Assembly (NCBI RefSeq): GCF_000400365.1
Contig: NZ_BAOG01000102.1
Location: 44,100-108,099 of the forward strand
Direction of reading: 5' to 3'
Length of the DNA: 64,000 bases
Origin: Vibrio jasicida CAIM 1864 = LMG 25398
Lineage (GTDB): Bacteria; Pseudomonadota; Gammaproteobacteria; Enterobacterales; Vibrionaceae
This document shows positions 1 through 9,309 of this stretch, piece after piece. Every line of letters starts with the position of its first letter. Position 1 is the first letter of the stretch. Made by a program: the position numbers and the translations under genes. A model generated the notes under the pieces. The model was given only the letters and a program-made list of their open reading frames with translations, had not been told where the DNA came from and ran no database searches.

Positions 1-2
1 GT

Positions 3-98
3 GAGCAACGTGCCAATATGCAAGTTCCGGATCTCCTAGAGATGTTCTCAAAGGTGCGAGGAGAGGAGTTAGCGGACGACAGTTTATTGTTGAACTAA
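3..98 (+). CDS. C-terminal end of an unidentified protein (cut by window edge)
   Basis: An open frame enters from the left edge and stops with TAA at 96-98, giving 31 residues that end in ADDSLLLN. It is followed by a terminator-like hairpin, which supports a real gene end. The fragment is polar and acidic with no recognisable motif, so I assign no function. A place in a maltose/maltodextrin neighbourhood next to malZ is possible but not shown by the sequence. Confidence 0.55.
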   Translation, partial: EQRANMQVPDLLEMFSKVRGEELADDSLLLN

Positions 99-133
99 TC
101 TAAGCAAACACAGAACTACGCCTACCAAACGTG

Positions 134-182
134 ATCCTCCTTGAGAAATAACCTAAATGGTCGTTTTAAAAGGAGGATTTTT
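134..182 (+). terminator. Probable intrinsic terminator after the truncated gene
   Basis: A 9-bp inverted repeat (ATCCTCCTT at 134-142 with AAGGAGGAT at 170-178) is followed by a short T-run. The 27-nt loop is long, so it may be a weak terminator. It sits between the incoming gene and malZ. Confidence 0.5.
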
Positions 183-237
183 CGGTAAATACTCTTAATT
201 AAAATAGTGGAATATTCCAATACTAAGAGCACTTGCC

Positions 238-2064
238 ATGACCCTTCCATTTATCTTCCATAGCCAAACTGATGATGGCCTCACTTTTGATGGCGATTTG
301 CTAACCGTCATCCTGAAAACCGAGAACACTGATTTTGATAGCGTGCACGTTCGTTGTGAACCGGATAATGAAGAATACCTGATTAGCATGTCACGCAGCG
401 GAGAAGCTGGTGAGCTTACTCTCTGGAAAGCTCAGTTTGCGTCAAATAAAGACCGTGATGTGACTCACTACGTCTTCAAACTGCTCAAAGGCAAGCAGCA
501 GTTTTGGCTCGATGGCAGAGGTGTACATAAACATATGCCGCCCAAAGAGTTTCACTTCAAACTCAACACTCAATCTCAACCGCCAAGTTGGGTACAAGAG
601 CAGGTCTTTTACCAAATTTTCCCGGACCGTTTTGCCTCAAGTCGTTCTGAGCAAGTCACCCAAGATGATTATGCTGCCTATGACCCAGACGCACTCGTTA
701 AGTCATGGGGAGACCCTGTTGGTTCTCATAAAAATACGGGTGCGCGCGAGTTCTTTGGTGGCGACTTAAAAGGCGTAGAGAAAAAACTGGATTACTTGGC
801 CGAACTTGGTGTAACAGCACTTTACTTCAACCCAGTTTTCACAGCGCCAAGCAACCATAAATACGACACCACAGACTACTTCAAGATTGATCCAATGTTT
901 GGCTCGAATGAGCAGTTTGCGCAGTTGTGTGAGCAAATTCGTGGTAAGCAGATGAAGATTGTTTTGGATGCGGTGTTTAACCACACATCAGTTCATCACC
1001 CTTGGTTTGATCTTAAACAAGAAGGCCAAGGGGCTTATGGGAATCCAAATTCTGACTTTCGTGATTACTACTTCTTCGAGGGACAAACCAACAATTACAT
1101 TGGATGGAAAGGTATTGGCAATCTACCGGTTCTGAACTTTGAGAATGAACAAGTTCGTGACCATATCTACCAAGGTGAAGAGTCGGTCATCAAATATTGG
1201 CTTAAACCGCCTTATGCTGTCGACGGTTGGCGCTTCGATGTGATTCATATGTTAGGTGAGGGCGATGGCGCAAAGAACAACGCACACTATGTGGAAGCTT
1301 TTCGCAAGGCCACAAAAGAGGTCAATCCCGATGCCTATGTGTTAGGGGAGCATTTCTTTGAAGCGACACAATGGCTTCAGGGGGGACAAGAAGATGGCGC
1401 GATGAATTATTACGGCTTTGCTCATCCAGTTCGCGCTTTGATTGCCAAACAAGACATCATGTATGACCCAATTGATATTGATGTCATGGAGTTTAAAGAG
1501 TGGATAGATGAAGCTCGGGCTAAAATCCCATTTGCAAACCAACTCTCTCAACTTAATCAGTTAGATAGCCATGATACTGCCCGTTTTCTGACGCTTTTGA
1601 ATAGCGATGAAGAAAAAATGCGAGTGGCATTGTTATTGTTAATGACTTATGTCGGTACTCCATGCCTTTACTATGGTAGCGAAGTGGGGTTAGAAGGGAG
1701 TTTAGATCCGGACAATAGACGTTGCTTCCCTTGGGAGGAATTAGATGGTTCTCAGTGGTTTCCTTTCTATCAGGCATTGATTGGAATTCGTAATAAATAC
1801 AGGTCATTACAGTCAGGGAGTATACAATGGTTGCACTGTGATGAAAGCACAATGGTGTATGCCAGACAGTGGAAAGAAGAAACAATAGTTGTGGCATTTA
1901 ACTTAAGCGAATACGACAAAATTGTTAATTTACCTTTATGGCAACTTGGCTTAAATGCAAAGCACTTGCATCAATTATTAGACAATGGTGAAGTTATCGA
2001 TGCGCAACGTCATTTTTCTGTCAATATCCCAGCAATGAACAGCAAATTATGGCAGTTGGAGTGA
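238..2064 (+). CDS. malZ: Maltodextrin glucosidase (GH13, MalZ-like)
   Basis: A 608-residue cytoplasmic GH13 enzyme expected to release glucose from the reducing end of maltodextrins. Residues 1-120 form an N-terminal beta-sandwich-like region; the catalytic barrel follows. All four GH13 signature regions are visible: DAVFNH starting at D245, GWRFDV with nucleophile D334, GEHF with acid/base E371, and LDSHD with D446. Length and the sequence around YQIFPDRFA and MLGEGDGAKNN match E. coli MalZ (605 aa). No signal peptide is seen. The start ATG has AAGAG nine bases upstream. It appears to be transcribed alone; the next gene is 113 bp away behind a weak hairpin. Other GH13 glycosidases such as cyclomaltodextrinase are the main alternative. 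Confidence 0.88.
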   Translation: MTLPFIFHSQTDDGLTFDGDLLTVILKTENTDFDSVHVRCEPDNEEYLISMSRSGEAGELTLWKAQFASNKDRDVTHYVFKLLKGKQQFWLDGRGVHKHMPPKEFHFKLNTQSQPPSWVQEQVFYQIFPDRFASSRSEQVTQDDYAAYDPDALVKSWGDPVGSHKNTGAREFFGGDLKGVEKKLDYLAELGVTALYFNPVFTAPSNHKYDTTDYFKIDPMFGSNEQFAQLCEQIRGKQMKIVLDAVFNHTSVHHPWFDLKQEGQGAYGNPNSDFRDYYFFEGQTNNYIGWKGIGNLPVLNFENEQVRDHIYQGEESVIKYWLKPPYAVDGWRFDVIHMLGEGDGAKNNAHYVEAFRKATKEVNPDAYVLGEHFFEATQWLQGGQEDGAMNYYGFAHPVRALIAKQDIMYDPIDIDVMEFKEWIDEARAKIPFANQLSQLNQLDSHDTARFLTLLNSDEEKMRVALLLLMTYVGTPCLYYGSEVGLEGSLDPDNRRCFPWEELDGSQWFPFYQALIGIRNKYRSLQSGSIQWLHCDESTMVYARQWKEETIVVAFNLSEYDKIVNLPLWQLGLNAKHLHQLLDNGEVIDAQRHFSVNIPAMNSKLWQLE

Positions 2065-2120
2065 CACGTTAGCTCAGATTTATTAAAATTTATGAATACA
2101 TAAATGAAAAACTATAAATA

Positions 2121-2150
2121 GCCCTTTGGTAACTTACGCTGTCGAAGGGC
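2121..2150 (+). terminator. Weak hairpin after malZ
   Basis: GCCCTT (2121-2126) pairs with AAGGGC (2145-2150) about 55 bases past the malZ stop. There is no T-run, so it may act as an attenuator or do nothing. Confidence 0.25.
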
Positions 2151-2177
2151 AAATAATAACTGAAACAATGGTGTTTA

Positions 2178-3638
2178 ATGGGTAATAAAAGGCGATTTAG
2201 CCTCAAGTTTGTCATCTTCTTCCCGCTATTTTTGTTTATCGCAGTCATGATCGTGACTGCGAAGAACTATTACGATGCAATGAATCGCTACATTACGTTG
2301 GAATACGCGCAGATTGATCGCGCGCTGAACCGAGCGATTAAAGTACTTACTGCTTTAGACTACAGCTTTGTTAATTACTCAAATCCAGCCCATCCTTTGT
2401 TTCAAGAACACAACCATATGATAAGAAATGGCATGTGTTACGTATGGCCCATCGATGTATTGCTCTTAGAAAATAAACATTCGGGAGGTTTACCTGCGGT
2501 CGAACTGGATTACATGATTGTTGGTCAAAAAGAATTATGTGAGCAAGGTTCTGCTCTGTTTAATTTGGCAGAAAAGAAAGCGGGTTTTGCGCCGTCTTTG
2601 TCGTTCCTGCATGATATTGAATCGCACATTATAGGTATCCACTATATCGACCAGCGTGGCTACGTTATCTCATCACCAGACACCTATGCAGAGAACTTTT
2701 CCCAAGAGCTATGGAATACGCTAAAAGCGCGACCATTTTGGCAAAAGACAGCTCAAGAAACCGTAAAAGTCACCATGTCTGGCCCTGCGCCGATGCTGGC
2801 ACGTCGTGATGGTCAAGTTATCAGCTTAACAGTGCCGATTTATGAGAAGGCTGTTCATCAAGGGGTTCTATCCATTGATTTTGATGTCGATGCACTACTC
2901 AAGACCAATGAGAATCTCGCGGGTAAGCTGCATATTATTTCTAACGTCACGCCGATACCTCAAAACGCAATGCGAATTCAACCTGTGGAGCACGACCGTT
3001 TAAGTGCTAACCACAGTATTTTTTATGAATACAAGCTTTGGGATGAATTTAAAAACCTGATTGCGTTTGAGAAATACAGTGTGGCTGTGGCTTTCTTTAT
3101 TTACGTTTTGAGTACAGTGGCGTTGTTCCTAGTGAATACACAAACAGAGCGCCGTTACTTCAAGGAATTGGCCGCTAAAGACCCCATGACAGGACTATTA
3201 AACCGCCGCGGTATTCAAGCGGTGTGGCGAAACAAAATGACCAAAAAGCACGTTGCTTTAGCAGTGTTTGATATTGATGATTTTAAGGCGATTAACGATA
3301 CTTATGGTCATGATGTAGGTGATGATGCGATTCGCTTAGTCGCCAAATGCATTCGAGATAACATTCGACATTCCGATGTTGCGTCACGCTTTGGTGGAGA
3401 AGAGTTTGTCTTGGCTATCTATGACGAAGACTTTGACAGCATGCTAAGAATTTTAGAGCGTGTAAGAAAAGCGATTGCCAAACACTCAATTAAAATCGTC
3501 GACGGAGGCTTTACGGTTTCGGGTGGGGTTGAATTTAAGTCTGCGGCTCAATTGGAAGGTTTTGATGAGCTGTTTAAGCTTGCTGATGAAAAGCTTTATG
3601 AAGCGAAAAGTACAGGTAAGAACAAAATCTGTTATTAA
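2178..3638 (+). CDS. Membrane-bound diguanylate cyclase (GGDEF) with periplasmic sensor region
   Basis: A 486-residue protein predicted to make cyclic di-GMP. A first membrane helix (about residues 10-28) and a second (about 302-320) enclose a roughly 270-residue periplasmic region of Cache-like layout; its ligand is unknown. The C-terminal GGDEF domain carries an intact active site GGEEF (406-410) and an intact inhibitory I-site RHSD (397-400) five residues before it, so both activity and product feedback are expected. No EAL domain is present. The start codon has only a weak ribosome-binding site. It lies after malZ and before a convergent dusC, separated by a bidirectional terminator. The output pathway cannot be inferred from its neighbours. 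Confidence 0.9.
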   Translation: MGNKRRFSLKFVIFFPLFLFIAVMIVTAKNYYDAMNRYITLEYAQIDRALNRAIKVLTALDYSFVNYSNPAHPLFQEHNHMIRNGMCYVWPIDVLLLENKHSGGLPAVELDYMIVGQKELCEQGSALFNLAEKKAGFAPSLSFLHDIESHIIGIHYIDQRGYVISSPDTYAENFSQELWNTLKARPFWQKTAQETVKVTMSGPAPMLARRDGQVISLTVPIYEKAVHQGVLSIDFDVDALLKTNENLAGKLHIISNVTPIPQNAMRIQPVEHDRLSANHSIFYEYKLWDEFKNLIAFEKYSVAVAFFIYVLSTVALFLVNTQTERRYFKELAAKDPMTGLLNRRGIQAVWRNKMTKKHVALAVFDIDDFKAINDTYGHDVGDDAIRLVAKCIRDNIRHSDVASRFGGEEFVLAIYDEDFDSMLRILERVRKAIAKHSIKIVDGGFTVSGGVEFKSAAQLEGFDELFKLADEKLYEAKSTGKNKICY

Positions 3639-3673
3639 GCGACTTAAGCAATTTATTGTTGGAAATTAGACAT

Positions 3674-3702
3674 AAAAAAGGGCGAATTCATCGCCCTTTT
3701 TT
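3674..3702. terminator. Bidirectional terminator between the GGDEF gene and dusC
   Basis: AAAAAAGGGCGA pairs with TCGCCCTTTTTT around a short loop, giving a strong stem with A/T tracts on both sides. It serves two convergent genes. Confidence 0.85.
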
Positions 3703-3714
3703 AATGTCGATAGG

Positions 3715-4674
3715 TTAAGCGACGCGCGCGTGCAATTCATCTCGATAGCGTTGAATGTACTCGACAATAGGGGCGGCTTTGTTAAACGTACGGATTTCTC
3801 GGAACAGTTCTTTCGCTTCTGGATACGCTTGTCGCAGATAAGAGAACCATTGTTTTACGCGGTTCGGGTAGTACAAGCCTTTGTCGCCTTTCATTTCAAA
3901 CTGCGAGTAGTAAATCAATAGATCAACCACTTCTGACCAAGGCATAGGCTGGTGGTTGTGTTTAACCATGTTTCCAAGGTTAGGAATGTTGAATGCACCT
4001 CGGCATACCATCAAAGAATCAACGCCTGTGGTCGCGATGCAACGTTGGCCATCTTCATAATTCCAGATTTCGCCGTTAGCGATTAATGGGATATCGAAAC
4101 GCTCACGAATCTTCGTAATGTATTCCCACTTAATTTCAGAAGCTTTGTATCCGCCTTCTTTGGTACGAGCATGAACAGTGAGCTCATTTGCTCCAGCTGT
4201 TTGAATTGCGTCTACAATCTCAAAACAGTCTTCAGGGTTCTCCCAGCCAAGACGAATCTTTGCGGTCACTGGAATATCATTAGGCACGGCATCGCGACAT
4301 GCTTTAACCACATTGTGGATGAGTTCAGGGTGCTGTAACAAGGCTGCACCACCTTTACTCTTGTTCACCAACTTTGCTGGGCAGCCAAAGTTCAAATCAA
4401 TACCGCGCGCGCCAAGCTCCGCCGCTTTTATTGCGTTTTCAGCCATCCAGTTTGGTTCTTGTCCGAGTAGTTGGACATGGACAGGTACACCAGATGCAGT
4501 TTGAGAGCCTTGCAGAAGTTCAGGGCATAAGCGATGGAAAACATGATCTGGAAGAAGCTGATCGATCACACGAACAAACTCTGTCACACAAAGATCATAG
4601 TCGTTTATTTCAGTCAGGATTTGACGCATCAAATGGTCCAAAACCCCTTCCATCGGGCCTAATACAACTCGCAT
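3715..4674 (-). CDS. dusC: tRNA-dihydrouridine(16) synthase DusC
   Basis: A 319-residue FMN-dependent enzyme that reduces uridine to dihydrouridine in the tRNA D-loop. The N-terminus (VVLGPMEGVLDHLMR) and the active-site segment NFGCPAKLVNKSKGG with catalytic C98 are typical. Further down, the TVHARTKEGGY and IANGEI segments match the FMN-binding barrel. The C-terminal helical domain begins near residue 250. Length and N-terminus fit DusC rather than DusA or DusB. It is a single gene, convergent with the diguanylate cyclase and divergent from the YecA-like gene. Confidence 0.92.
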   Translation of the reverse strand: MRVVLGPMEGVLDHLMRQILTEINDYDLCVTEFVRVIDQLLPDHVFHRLCPELLQGSQTASGVPVHVQLLGQEPNWMAENAIKAAELGARGIDLNFGCPAKLVNKSKGGAALLQHPELIHNVVKACRDAVPNDIPVTAKIRLGWENPEDCFEIVDAIQTAGANELTVHARTKEGGYKASEIKWEYITKIRERFDIPLIANGEIWNYEDGQRCIATTGVDSLMVCRGAFNIPNLGNMVKHNHQPMPWSEVVDLLIYYSQFEMKGDKGLYYPNRVKQWFSYLRQAYPEAKELFREIRTFNKAAPIVEYIQRYRDELHARVA

Positions 4675-4783
4675 AGTTTGCCTAATACAGTTTGGTGAGA
4701 AAAAGGAGGGCGATTGTAGCGATGTGAGTGAAGTTTGTCATTAAAAGAGTCATCCGCTTGGAGTGACATCAACTAGCATTCTA

Positions 4784-4816
4784 TATACCCAAGCATCTCG
4801 AGGTTACTTGGGTATA
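4784..4816. repeat. Perfect 10-bp intergenic inverted repeat
   Basis: TATACCCAAG (4784-4793) and CTTGGGTATA (4807-4816) form a perfect stem around a 13-base loop in the divergent dusC/yecA-like gap. There is no U-run, so it is unlikely to be a terminator. From general knowledge, palindromes of this form recur between genes in Vibrio genomes; this window holds only one clear copy. Confidence 0.6.
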
Positions 4817-4861
4817 AGCTCTGAGGTATAATGCCGCCAAATTCATGGGAAACCAGATGTC

Positions 4862-5470
4862 ATGCAATATACATTGATAGAAAAAGGTGAAGTCCAGCTA
4901 GATGAGTCTTCACTTTTTATTGAAGGCGCGGTACTCGCAGCCAACTTAACGACGAAACCTTTAGCTCCAGAAACTTGGCTAGAGCCGCTATTAGGTGAGG
5001 GTTTTAAAGCGATTCAACCAGTAGTAGAAGAACAGATTCACAAGCAGCACAACTATATCCTGCGTAATGAATACTCGATTCTAGAGTTAACAGATAGCAA
5101 TACAGAGCAGCTAGCAGACTTTGCAGAAGGCTTTATGTCTGTATGGACAACCATTGAGGAACAATGGCATGACGTTGCGCTTAATGATGGCTTAGAGCGC
5201 ATGCTGCAAGCATTATTGACGACAATGATGTTGGCGATTGATGAAGAGCAAACACAGCAACAAATGCGTGATGCTGGCATCGCAACACCGCCTGCGCTTT
5301 CTGATTTTGTGGACCAGCTTGACTTGATGATCAATGAAGTCGCATTAGGCGCTGATGAGCTGATGGTCGGTAAAAAGTCGAAGAGCTTAAATCCATTCAA
5401 AGGTGTAGGCCGTAATGATGCATGCCCATGTGAGAGTGGTAAGAAATTTAAGCAGTGCTGTGGGAAGTAG
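4862..5470 (+). CDS. YecA/YgfB-family protein with C-terminal SEC-C zinc motif
   Basis: A 202-residue cytoplasmic protein. Residues 1-170 are mostly helical and resemble the UPF0149 (YgfB/YecA) family, including the GFMSVWTTIEEQW region. The C-terminus (187-202) is a SEC-C zinc-binding motif with the pattern CPC-x8-CC, as found at the end of SecA. The molecular role is not established; SEC-C tails are known to bind zinc and sometimes ribosomes or SecB. It is monocistronic, ending at a terminator shared with dsbB. Confidence 0.8.
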   Translation: MQYTLIEKGEVQLDESSLFIEGAVLAANLTTKPLAPETWLEPLLGEGFKAIQPVVEEQIHKQHNYILRNEYSILELTDSNTEQLADFAEGFMSVWTTIEEQWHDVALNDGLERMLQALLTTMMLAIDEEQTQQQMRDAGIATPPALSDFVDQLDLMINEVALGADELMVGKKSKSLNPFKGVGRNDACPCESGKKFKQCCGK

Positions 5471-5492
5471 ATTTCACTCGCTGACTTGACGT

Positions 5493-5521
5493 GAAAAAGC
5501 CGACCTGAGGTCGGCTTTTTC
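5493..5521. terminator. Bidirectional terminator between the SEC-C gene and dsbB
   Basis: GAAAAAGCCGACC pairs with GGTCGGCTTTTTC with A/T tracts on both flanks; the genes on either side converge on it. Confidence 0.88.
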
Positions 5522-5549
5522 ATAACTATCGCCTGGTTATTGAACCGTG

Positions 5550-6086
5550 TTATTGGATCGGGTTCTTTCTTTTTGGGCTTACAAATTGAGCAATAAGAAC
5601 GAAAGCAAAAGCGATCAAGTTACCGGCAAAAATAACCACGAGCCATTGTGGCATCGATAATCCAAAGAATTGCCATACGATTTTTGCACAATCACCATAC
5701 GCTTCAAACATCCATGGTGCCCATTGATTTAATGGCGCCCAGCTTGGGAACGTAACAAAGAGATCGCATGTAGCAAACGGCGATGGATTAAATTGGTAAT
5801 CGACATGCTGCATTGCCAGCATTAAACCCTTATATGCACTTGCTCCCCAAGCTGCAAGCGCAATCCAACGCGTGATTGGGTTGTTTGGTGCAATAAGGCC
5901 GAGCATTGCAGCTGCCCCAATACCTAGCATGGCTACGCGTTCATAAATACACATAACACAAGGGGCTAGCATCATAACGTGCTGGAAAAATAGGGCACAG
6001 GCTTCAAAGAAGACAATAGCAAGAAGAAGTAGAAGCCAAGATAAGCGTCCCTTCGAAAACTGGTTTAGTGATGCGAAAATAGTCAC
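5550..6086 (-). CDS. dsbB: Disulfide bond formation protein DsbB
   Basis: A 178-residue inner-membrane quinone reductase that reoxidises periplasmic DsbA. Four membrane helices are visible. Both essential cysteine pairs are present: C43-x-x-C46 in APCVMCIYER and C107 with C133 in the second periplasmic loop. I choose the GTG at 6084-6086: AGGA lies nine bases upstream, whereas the in-frame TTG at 6093-6095 directly touches that same AGGA and is unlikely. It lies downstream of nhaB on the same strand, but a strong terminator separates them, so dsbB probably has its own promoter. Confidence 0.92.
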   Translation of the reverse strand: MTIFASLNQFSKGRLSWLLLLLAIVFFEACALFFQHVMMLAPCVMCIYERVAMLGIGAAAMLGLIAPNNPITRWIALAAWGASAYKGLMLAMQHVDYQFNPSPFATCDLFVTFPSWAPLNQWAPWMFEAYGDCAKIVWQFFGLSMPQWLVVIFAGNLIAFAFVLIAQFVSPKRKNPIQ

Positions 6087-6110
6087 GGGTTTCAATCCTG
6101 TCTGAAATAT

Positions 6111-6140
6111 AAAAAAGCTCTGATTACTCAGAGCTTTTTA
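6111..6140 (-). terminator. Terminator of nhaB
   Basis: AAAAAGCTCTGA and TCAGAGCTTTTT pair around a 4-base loop and end in a T-run on the minus strand, just after the nhaB stop. Confidence 0.85.
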
Positions 6141-6172
6141 ACGTGGATAAGTTTCCTAATCAACTCATATTT

Positions 6173-7759
6173 TTAGTGTCCACCTGACACAACGGGTGCT
6201 AGATCACCACTACTAGGCACAATCCAACCAGCATCGTAGAAGAATGCGGTTGCAGGTTCTAGGAAGAACATGATGCCCATCAAACCTACAAGAGCAAGTA
6301 CGATAGTGTATGGCAATGCCATGACAACCATGCGGCCGTATGATAGACGAATCAATGGTGCCAGTGCAGATGTTAGCAAGAATAGGAAGGCTGCTTGACC
6401 GTTTGGAGTCGCAACAGAAGGTAGGTTAGTACCTGTGTTGATTGCTACTGCAAGTAGGTCGAATTGTTCACGTGTGATTTGACCGTCGATCAATGCCGCT
6501 TTCACTTCATTGATGTAGACTGTCCCTACGAATACGTTATCCGATACCATCGACAATAGACCGTTTGCGACATAGAACAACGCAAGTTGCGTACCTTTGT
6601 CTTCAACGGCGAGAACCGCGTCGATAACAGGTTTAAACAACTCTTGGTCAATGATAACGGCTACAATCGCGAAGAATACCGCTAGTAGTGCCGTGAATGG
6701 CAGAGCCTCTTCAAACGCTTTACCCATTGAGTGTTCTTCAATCACACCCGTGAACGAAGTCGCGAGGATAATTACCGAAAGGCCAATCAGACCAACTGCT
6801 GCCAAGTGTAGTGCAAGTGCTGCAATTAACCACACGGCAATAAGACCTTGAATCCAAAGTTTAGCGACGTCTTGATTTGTACGTGTTTTGCGTTCTTCTC
6901 GGTCGAAATCAACAAGGATTTGACGAACGTTATCAGGCAGTTGTGCACCGTAACCACAAATTTTCAGCTTCTCTACAACTGCACAAGTGATCAAACCGCA
7001 GAAGAAGACTGGAAGTGTTACCGGTGCCATGCGAATCAAGAACTCACCAAAGAACCAACCAGCTTGGTCAGCAATGATTAAGTTTTGTGGTTCGCCAACC
7101 ATCGTCGTTACGCCACCTAGTGCGGTACCTACACCAGCATGCATAAGCAGTGAACGTAAGAAAGCACGGTAGTTTTCTAGGTCGTCACGAGTTAGCTCAG
7201 TGATGGTGTCATCTTGAGTATGATCGTGGTCGCCAATTGGGTTTCCTGAAGCCACTTTGTGGTAAATCGAGTAGAAACCAACGGCAACGCTGATAACAAC
7301 TGCGATTACGGTCAGCGCATCCAAGAATGCTGACAAAAACGCGGCAGCGAAACAGAATGCGAGCGAAAGTAACGTTTTAGAACGGATACCAAGCAGGATC
7401 TTCGTAAAAATGAACAGCAGAAGCTGTTTCATGAAGTAGATACCCGCAACCATGAATACCAATAGTAGAAGTACTTCGATATTGGCAACTAGCTCATGCT
7501 TCACCTGGGCAGGGCTAGTCATACCGATAGCAACCGCTTCTATTGCGAGGAGGCCTCCGGGTTGAAGTGGGTAACACTTCAGCGCCATTGCTAATGTGAA
7601 AATAAATTCCGCTACTAGCAACCAACCTGCAACAAATGGGTCAATTAAGAAGAAAACAATCGGGTTAATAATTAGGAAGGCTATAATGGCAACTTTGTAC
7701 CAATCAGGCGCTTTACCAAGGAAGTTCTTGATAAAGGCATTTCCGAGCGACATCGGCAT
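6173..7759 (-). CDS. nhaB: Na+/H+ antiporter NhaB
   Basis: A 528-residue inner-membrane antiporter that exports sodium in exchange for protons, important for a marine organism at alkaline pH. About 11-12 hydrophobic segments are visible; the N-terminus MPMSLGNAFIKNF and the stretch around GTALGGVTTMVGEPQN match NhaB. I use the ATG at 7757-7759, which has AAGAG upstream, rather than the longer frame to 7795, whose extra 12 residues do not look like NhaB. It is transcribed divergently from fadR across a 639-bp gap. Confidence 0.93.
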   Translation of the reverse strand: MPMSLGNAFIKNFLGKAPDWYKVAIIAFLIINPIVFFLIDPFVAGWLLVAEFIFTLAMALKCYPLQPGGLLAIEAVAIGMTSPAQVKHELVANIEVLLLLVFMVAGIYFMKQLLLFIFTKILLGIRSKTLLSLAFCFAAAFLSAFLDALTVIAVVISVAVGFYSIYHKVASGNPIGDHDHTQDDTITELTRDDLENYRAFLRSLLMHAGVGTALGGVTTMVGEPQNLIIADQAGWFFGEFLIRMAPVTLPVFFCGLITCAVVEKLKICGYGAQLPDNVRQILVDFDREERKTRTNQDVAKLWIQGLIAVWLIAALALHLAAVGLIGLSVIILATSFTGVIEEHSMGKAFEEALPFTALLAVFFAIVAVIIDQELFKPVIDAVLAVEDKGTQLALFYVANGLLSMVSDNVFVGTVYINEVKAALIDGQITREQFDLLAVAINTGTNLPSVATPNGQAAFLFLLTSALAPLIRLSYGRMVVMALPYTIVLALVGLMGIMFFLEPATAFFYDAGWIVPSSGDLAPVVSGGH

Positions 7760-8398
7760 GATAATTCTCTTTATAACAAAATTATGAATAGACACTACAA
7801 TAGTGCTTAAGTATCTGTTTGTTAGACTTATTATTTAGTCTTTTAAAACAATAACTTAGAAAAACAACAATCCATTGTCTTACTGTAGTCTTGCCAAGTT
7901 ACTTCCCCTGAACTTAAGCACCGCTCACTTTCGACCGCAACTCTACACCTCGGCATTTTATAGTCAATAACAAAACGTGATGCTTCCGACTAAAACTGCT
8001 TTTTATTTGTAATAACGCGATCAAAACGGCGTTACTATACCACGAAAAGCTTAAAAAAAATCACCTTGGAATTTAAAACGAAGTCAATTACGAGAAAAGA
8101 TCAATTAAGAAAGAATATTAATCGTAAAACACAAATTTATTTTGCATATTTTGAGCAGAAAAATGTGACGAGGTAGGCTTTATTTTATATGACTTTATGA
8201 CTGCTGTATTTTATACAGAATATGACTTTTGCGCCTTTGGTTCCAAGTGGTTGGTATTTTAAATTGAAGATATATGTAGAGTATTAACTCTATATTGAGA
8301 AATCGTTTCATTTATTGATCGTTAATTTTCGCTAATCGTTAAGTAGTGGTATGATGAGTGGTATCGACCCTTAGAAATCAATATTGGATAAAAACAGA
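7760..8398. other. nhaB-fadR divergent intergenic region
   Basis: This AT-rich 639-bp gap holds no convincing gene. Visible elements are a short inverted repeat TAACGC/GCGTTA (8013-8018, 8029-8034) and two copies of AGTGGTAT spaced 12 bp apart (8345-8352, 8357-8364) just upstream of fadR. The repeats could bind a regulator of fadR, but they do not resemble the FadR operator itself. Both promoters must lie here; I cannot place them with confidence. Confidence 0.45.
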
Positions 8399-9238
8399 AT
8401 GGTCATTAAGGCTAAGAGCCCTGCGGGTTTCGCAGAAAAATACATAATCGAGAGCATTTGGAACGGCCGTTTTCCTCCTGGCTCAATTTTACCCGCTGAA
8501 CGTGAACTATCTGAACTGATCGGGGTTACTCGAACTACACTACGTGAAGTATTGCAACGTCTTGCTCGTGATGGATGGTTGACTATCCAGCATGGTAAAC
8601 CAACCAAAGTGAACCAATTCATGGAGACTTCTGGTCTGCATATCTTGGACACGCTAATGACGTTAGACGTTGATAACGCGACAAACATCGTTGAAGATTT
8701 GCTTGCGGCACGTACGAATATCAGTCCAATTTTTATGCGCTATGCGTTTAAAGCAAACAAAGAGGCGTCTGAGCGTACAATCCAGAACGTAATTGAATCT
8801 TGTGAAGCACTTGTTAGCGCACCTTCTTGGGATGACTTTATTGCCGCATCTCCATATGCAGACAAAATCCTGCAAAGTGTCAAAGAAGACAACGAAAAAG
8901 ATGAAGCAAAACGCCAAGAGATTCTGATTGCTAAGACGTTCAACTTCTATGACTACATGCTGTTTCAACGCCTTGCATTCCATTCTGGCAACCAAATTTA
9001 CGGCTTGATTTTTAACGGTTTGAGAAAGCTTTATGATCGTGTAGGCAGCTACTACTTCTCGAACCCAGCATCACGTGATCTGGCATTGAGATTCTACCGT
9101 CAGTTGTTTGAAACCTGTGAAACAGGTCAGCGTGATCAGCTACCGATTTTGATTCGTCATTACGGTATGGAAAGTGCACAGATCTGGAATGAGATGAAGC
9201 TGCAACTTCCAACCAACTTCACTGAAGACGACAGCTAA
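8399..9238 (+). CDS. fadR: Fatty acid metabolism regulator FadR (long Vibrio type)
   Basis: A 279-residue GntR-family regulator that represses fatty-acid degradation and activates unsaturated fatty-acid synthesis until acyl-CoA binds. The N-terminal winged helix keeps the DNA-contact residues known from E. coli: R35, T44, R45, T46, T47, R49 and H65. The ligand domain is about 40 residues longer than E. coli FadR (239 aa), with the extra segment around residues 138-177; such an insertion in V. cholerae FadR was shown to create a second acyl-CoA site. The ATG at 8399 gives the family N-terminus MVIKAKSPAGF; the upstream TTG is not needed. It is followed by a strong terminator, so it is a single gene. 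Confidence 0.95.
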   Translation: MVIKAKSPAGFAEKYIIESIWNGRFPPGSILPAERELSELIGVTRTTLREVLQRLARDGWLTIQHGKPTKVNQFMETSGLHILDTLMTLDVDNATNIVEDLLAARTNISPIFMRYAFKANKEASERTIQNVIESCEALVSAPSWDDFIAASPYADKILQSVKEDNEKDEAKRQEILIAKTFNFYDYMLFQRLAFHSGNQIYGLIFNGLRKLYDRVGSYYFSNPASRDLALRFYRQLFETCETGQRDQLPILIRHYGMESAQIWNEMKLQLPTNFTEDDS

Positions 9239-9270
9239 GCTTCAACTTAACGACGTTTTCAAGAATAAAG

Positions 9271-9299
9271 AAACCGCAGTCACTCGACTGCGGTTTTTT
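9271..9299 (+). terminator. fadR terminator
   Basis: AAACCGCAGT pairs with ACTGCGGTTT around a short loop, followed by a T-run. It also lies between fadR and the convergent gene ending at 9310. Confidence 0.88.
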
Positions 9300-9309
9300 A
9301 TTTTAACTA

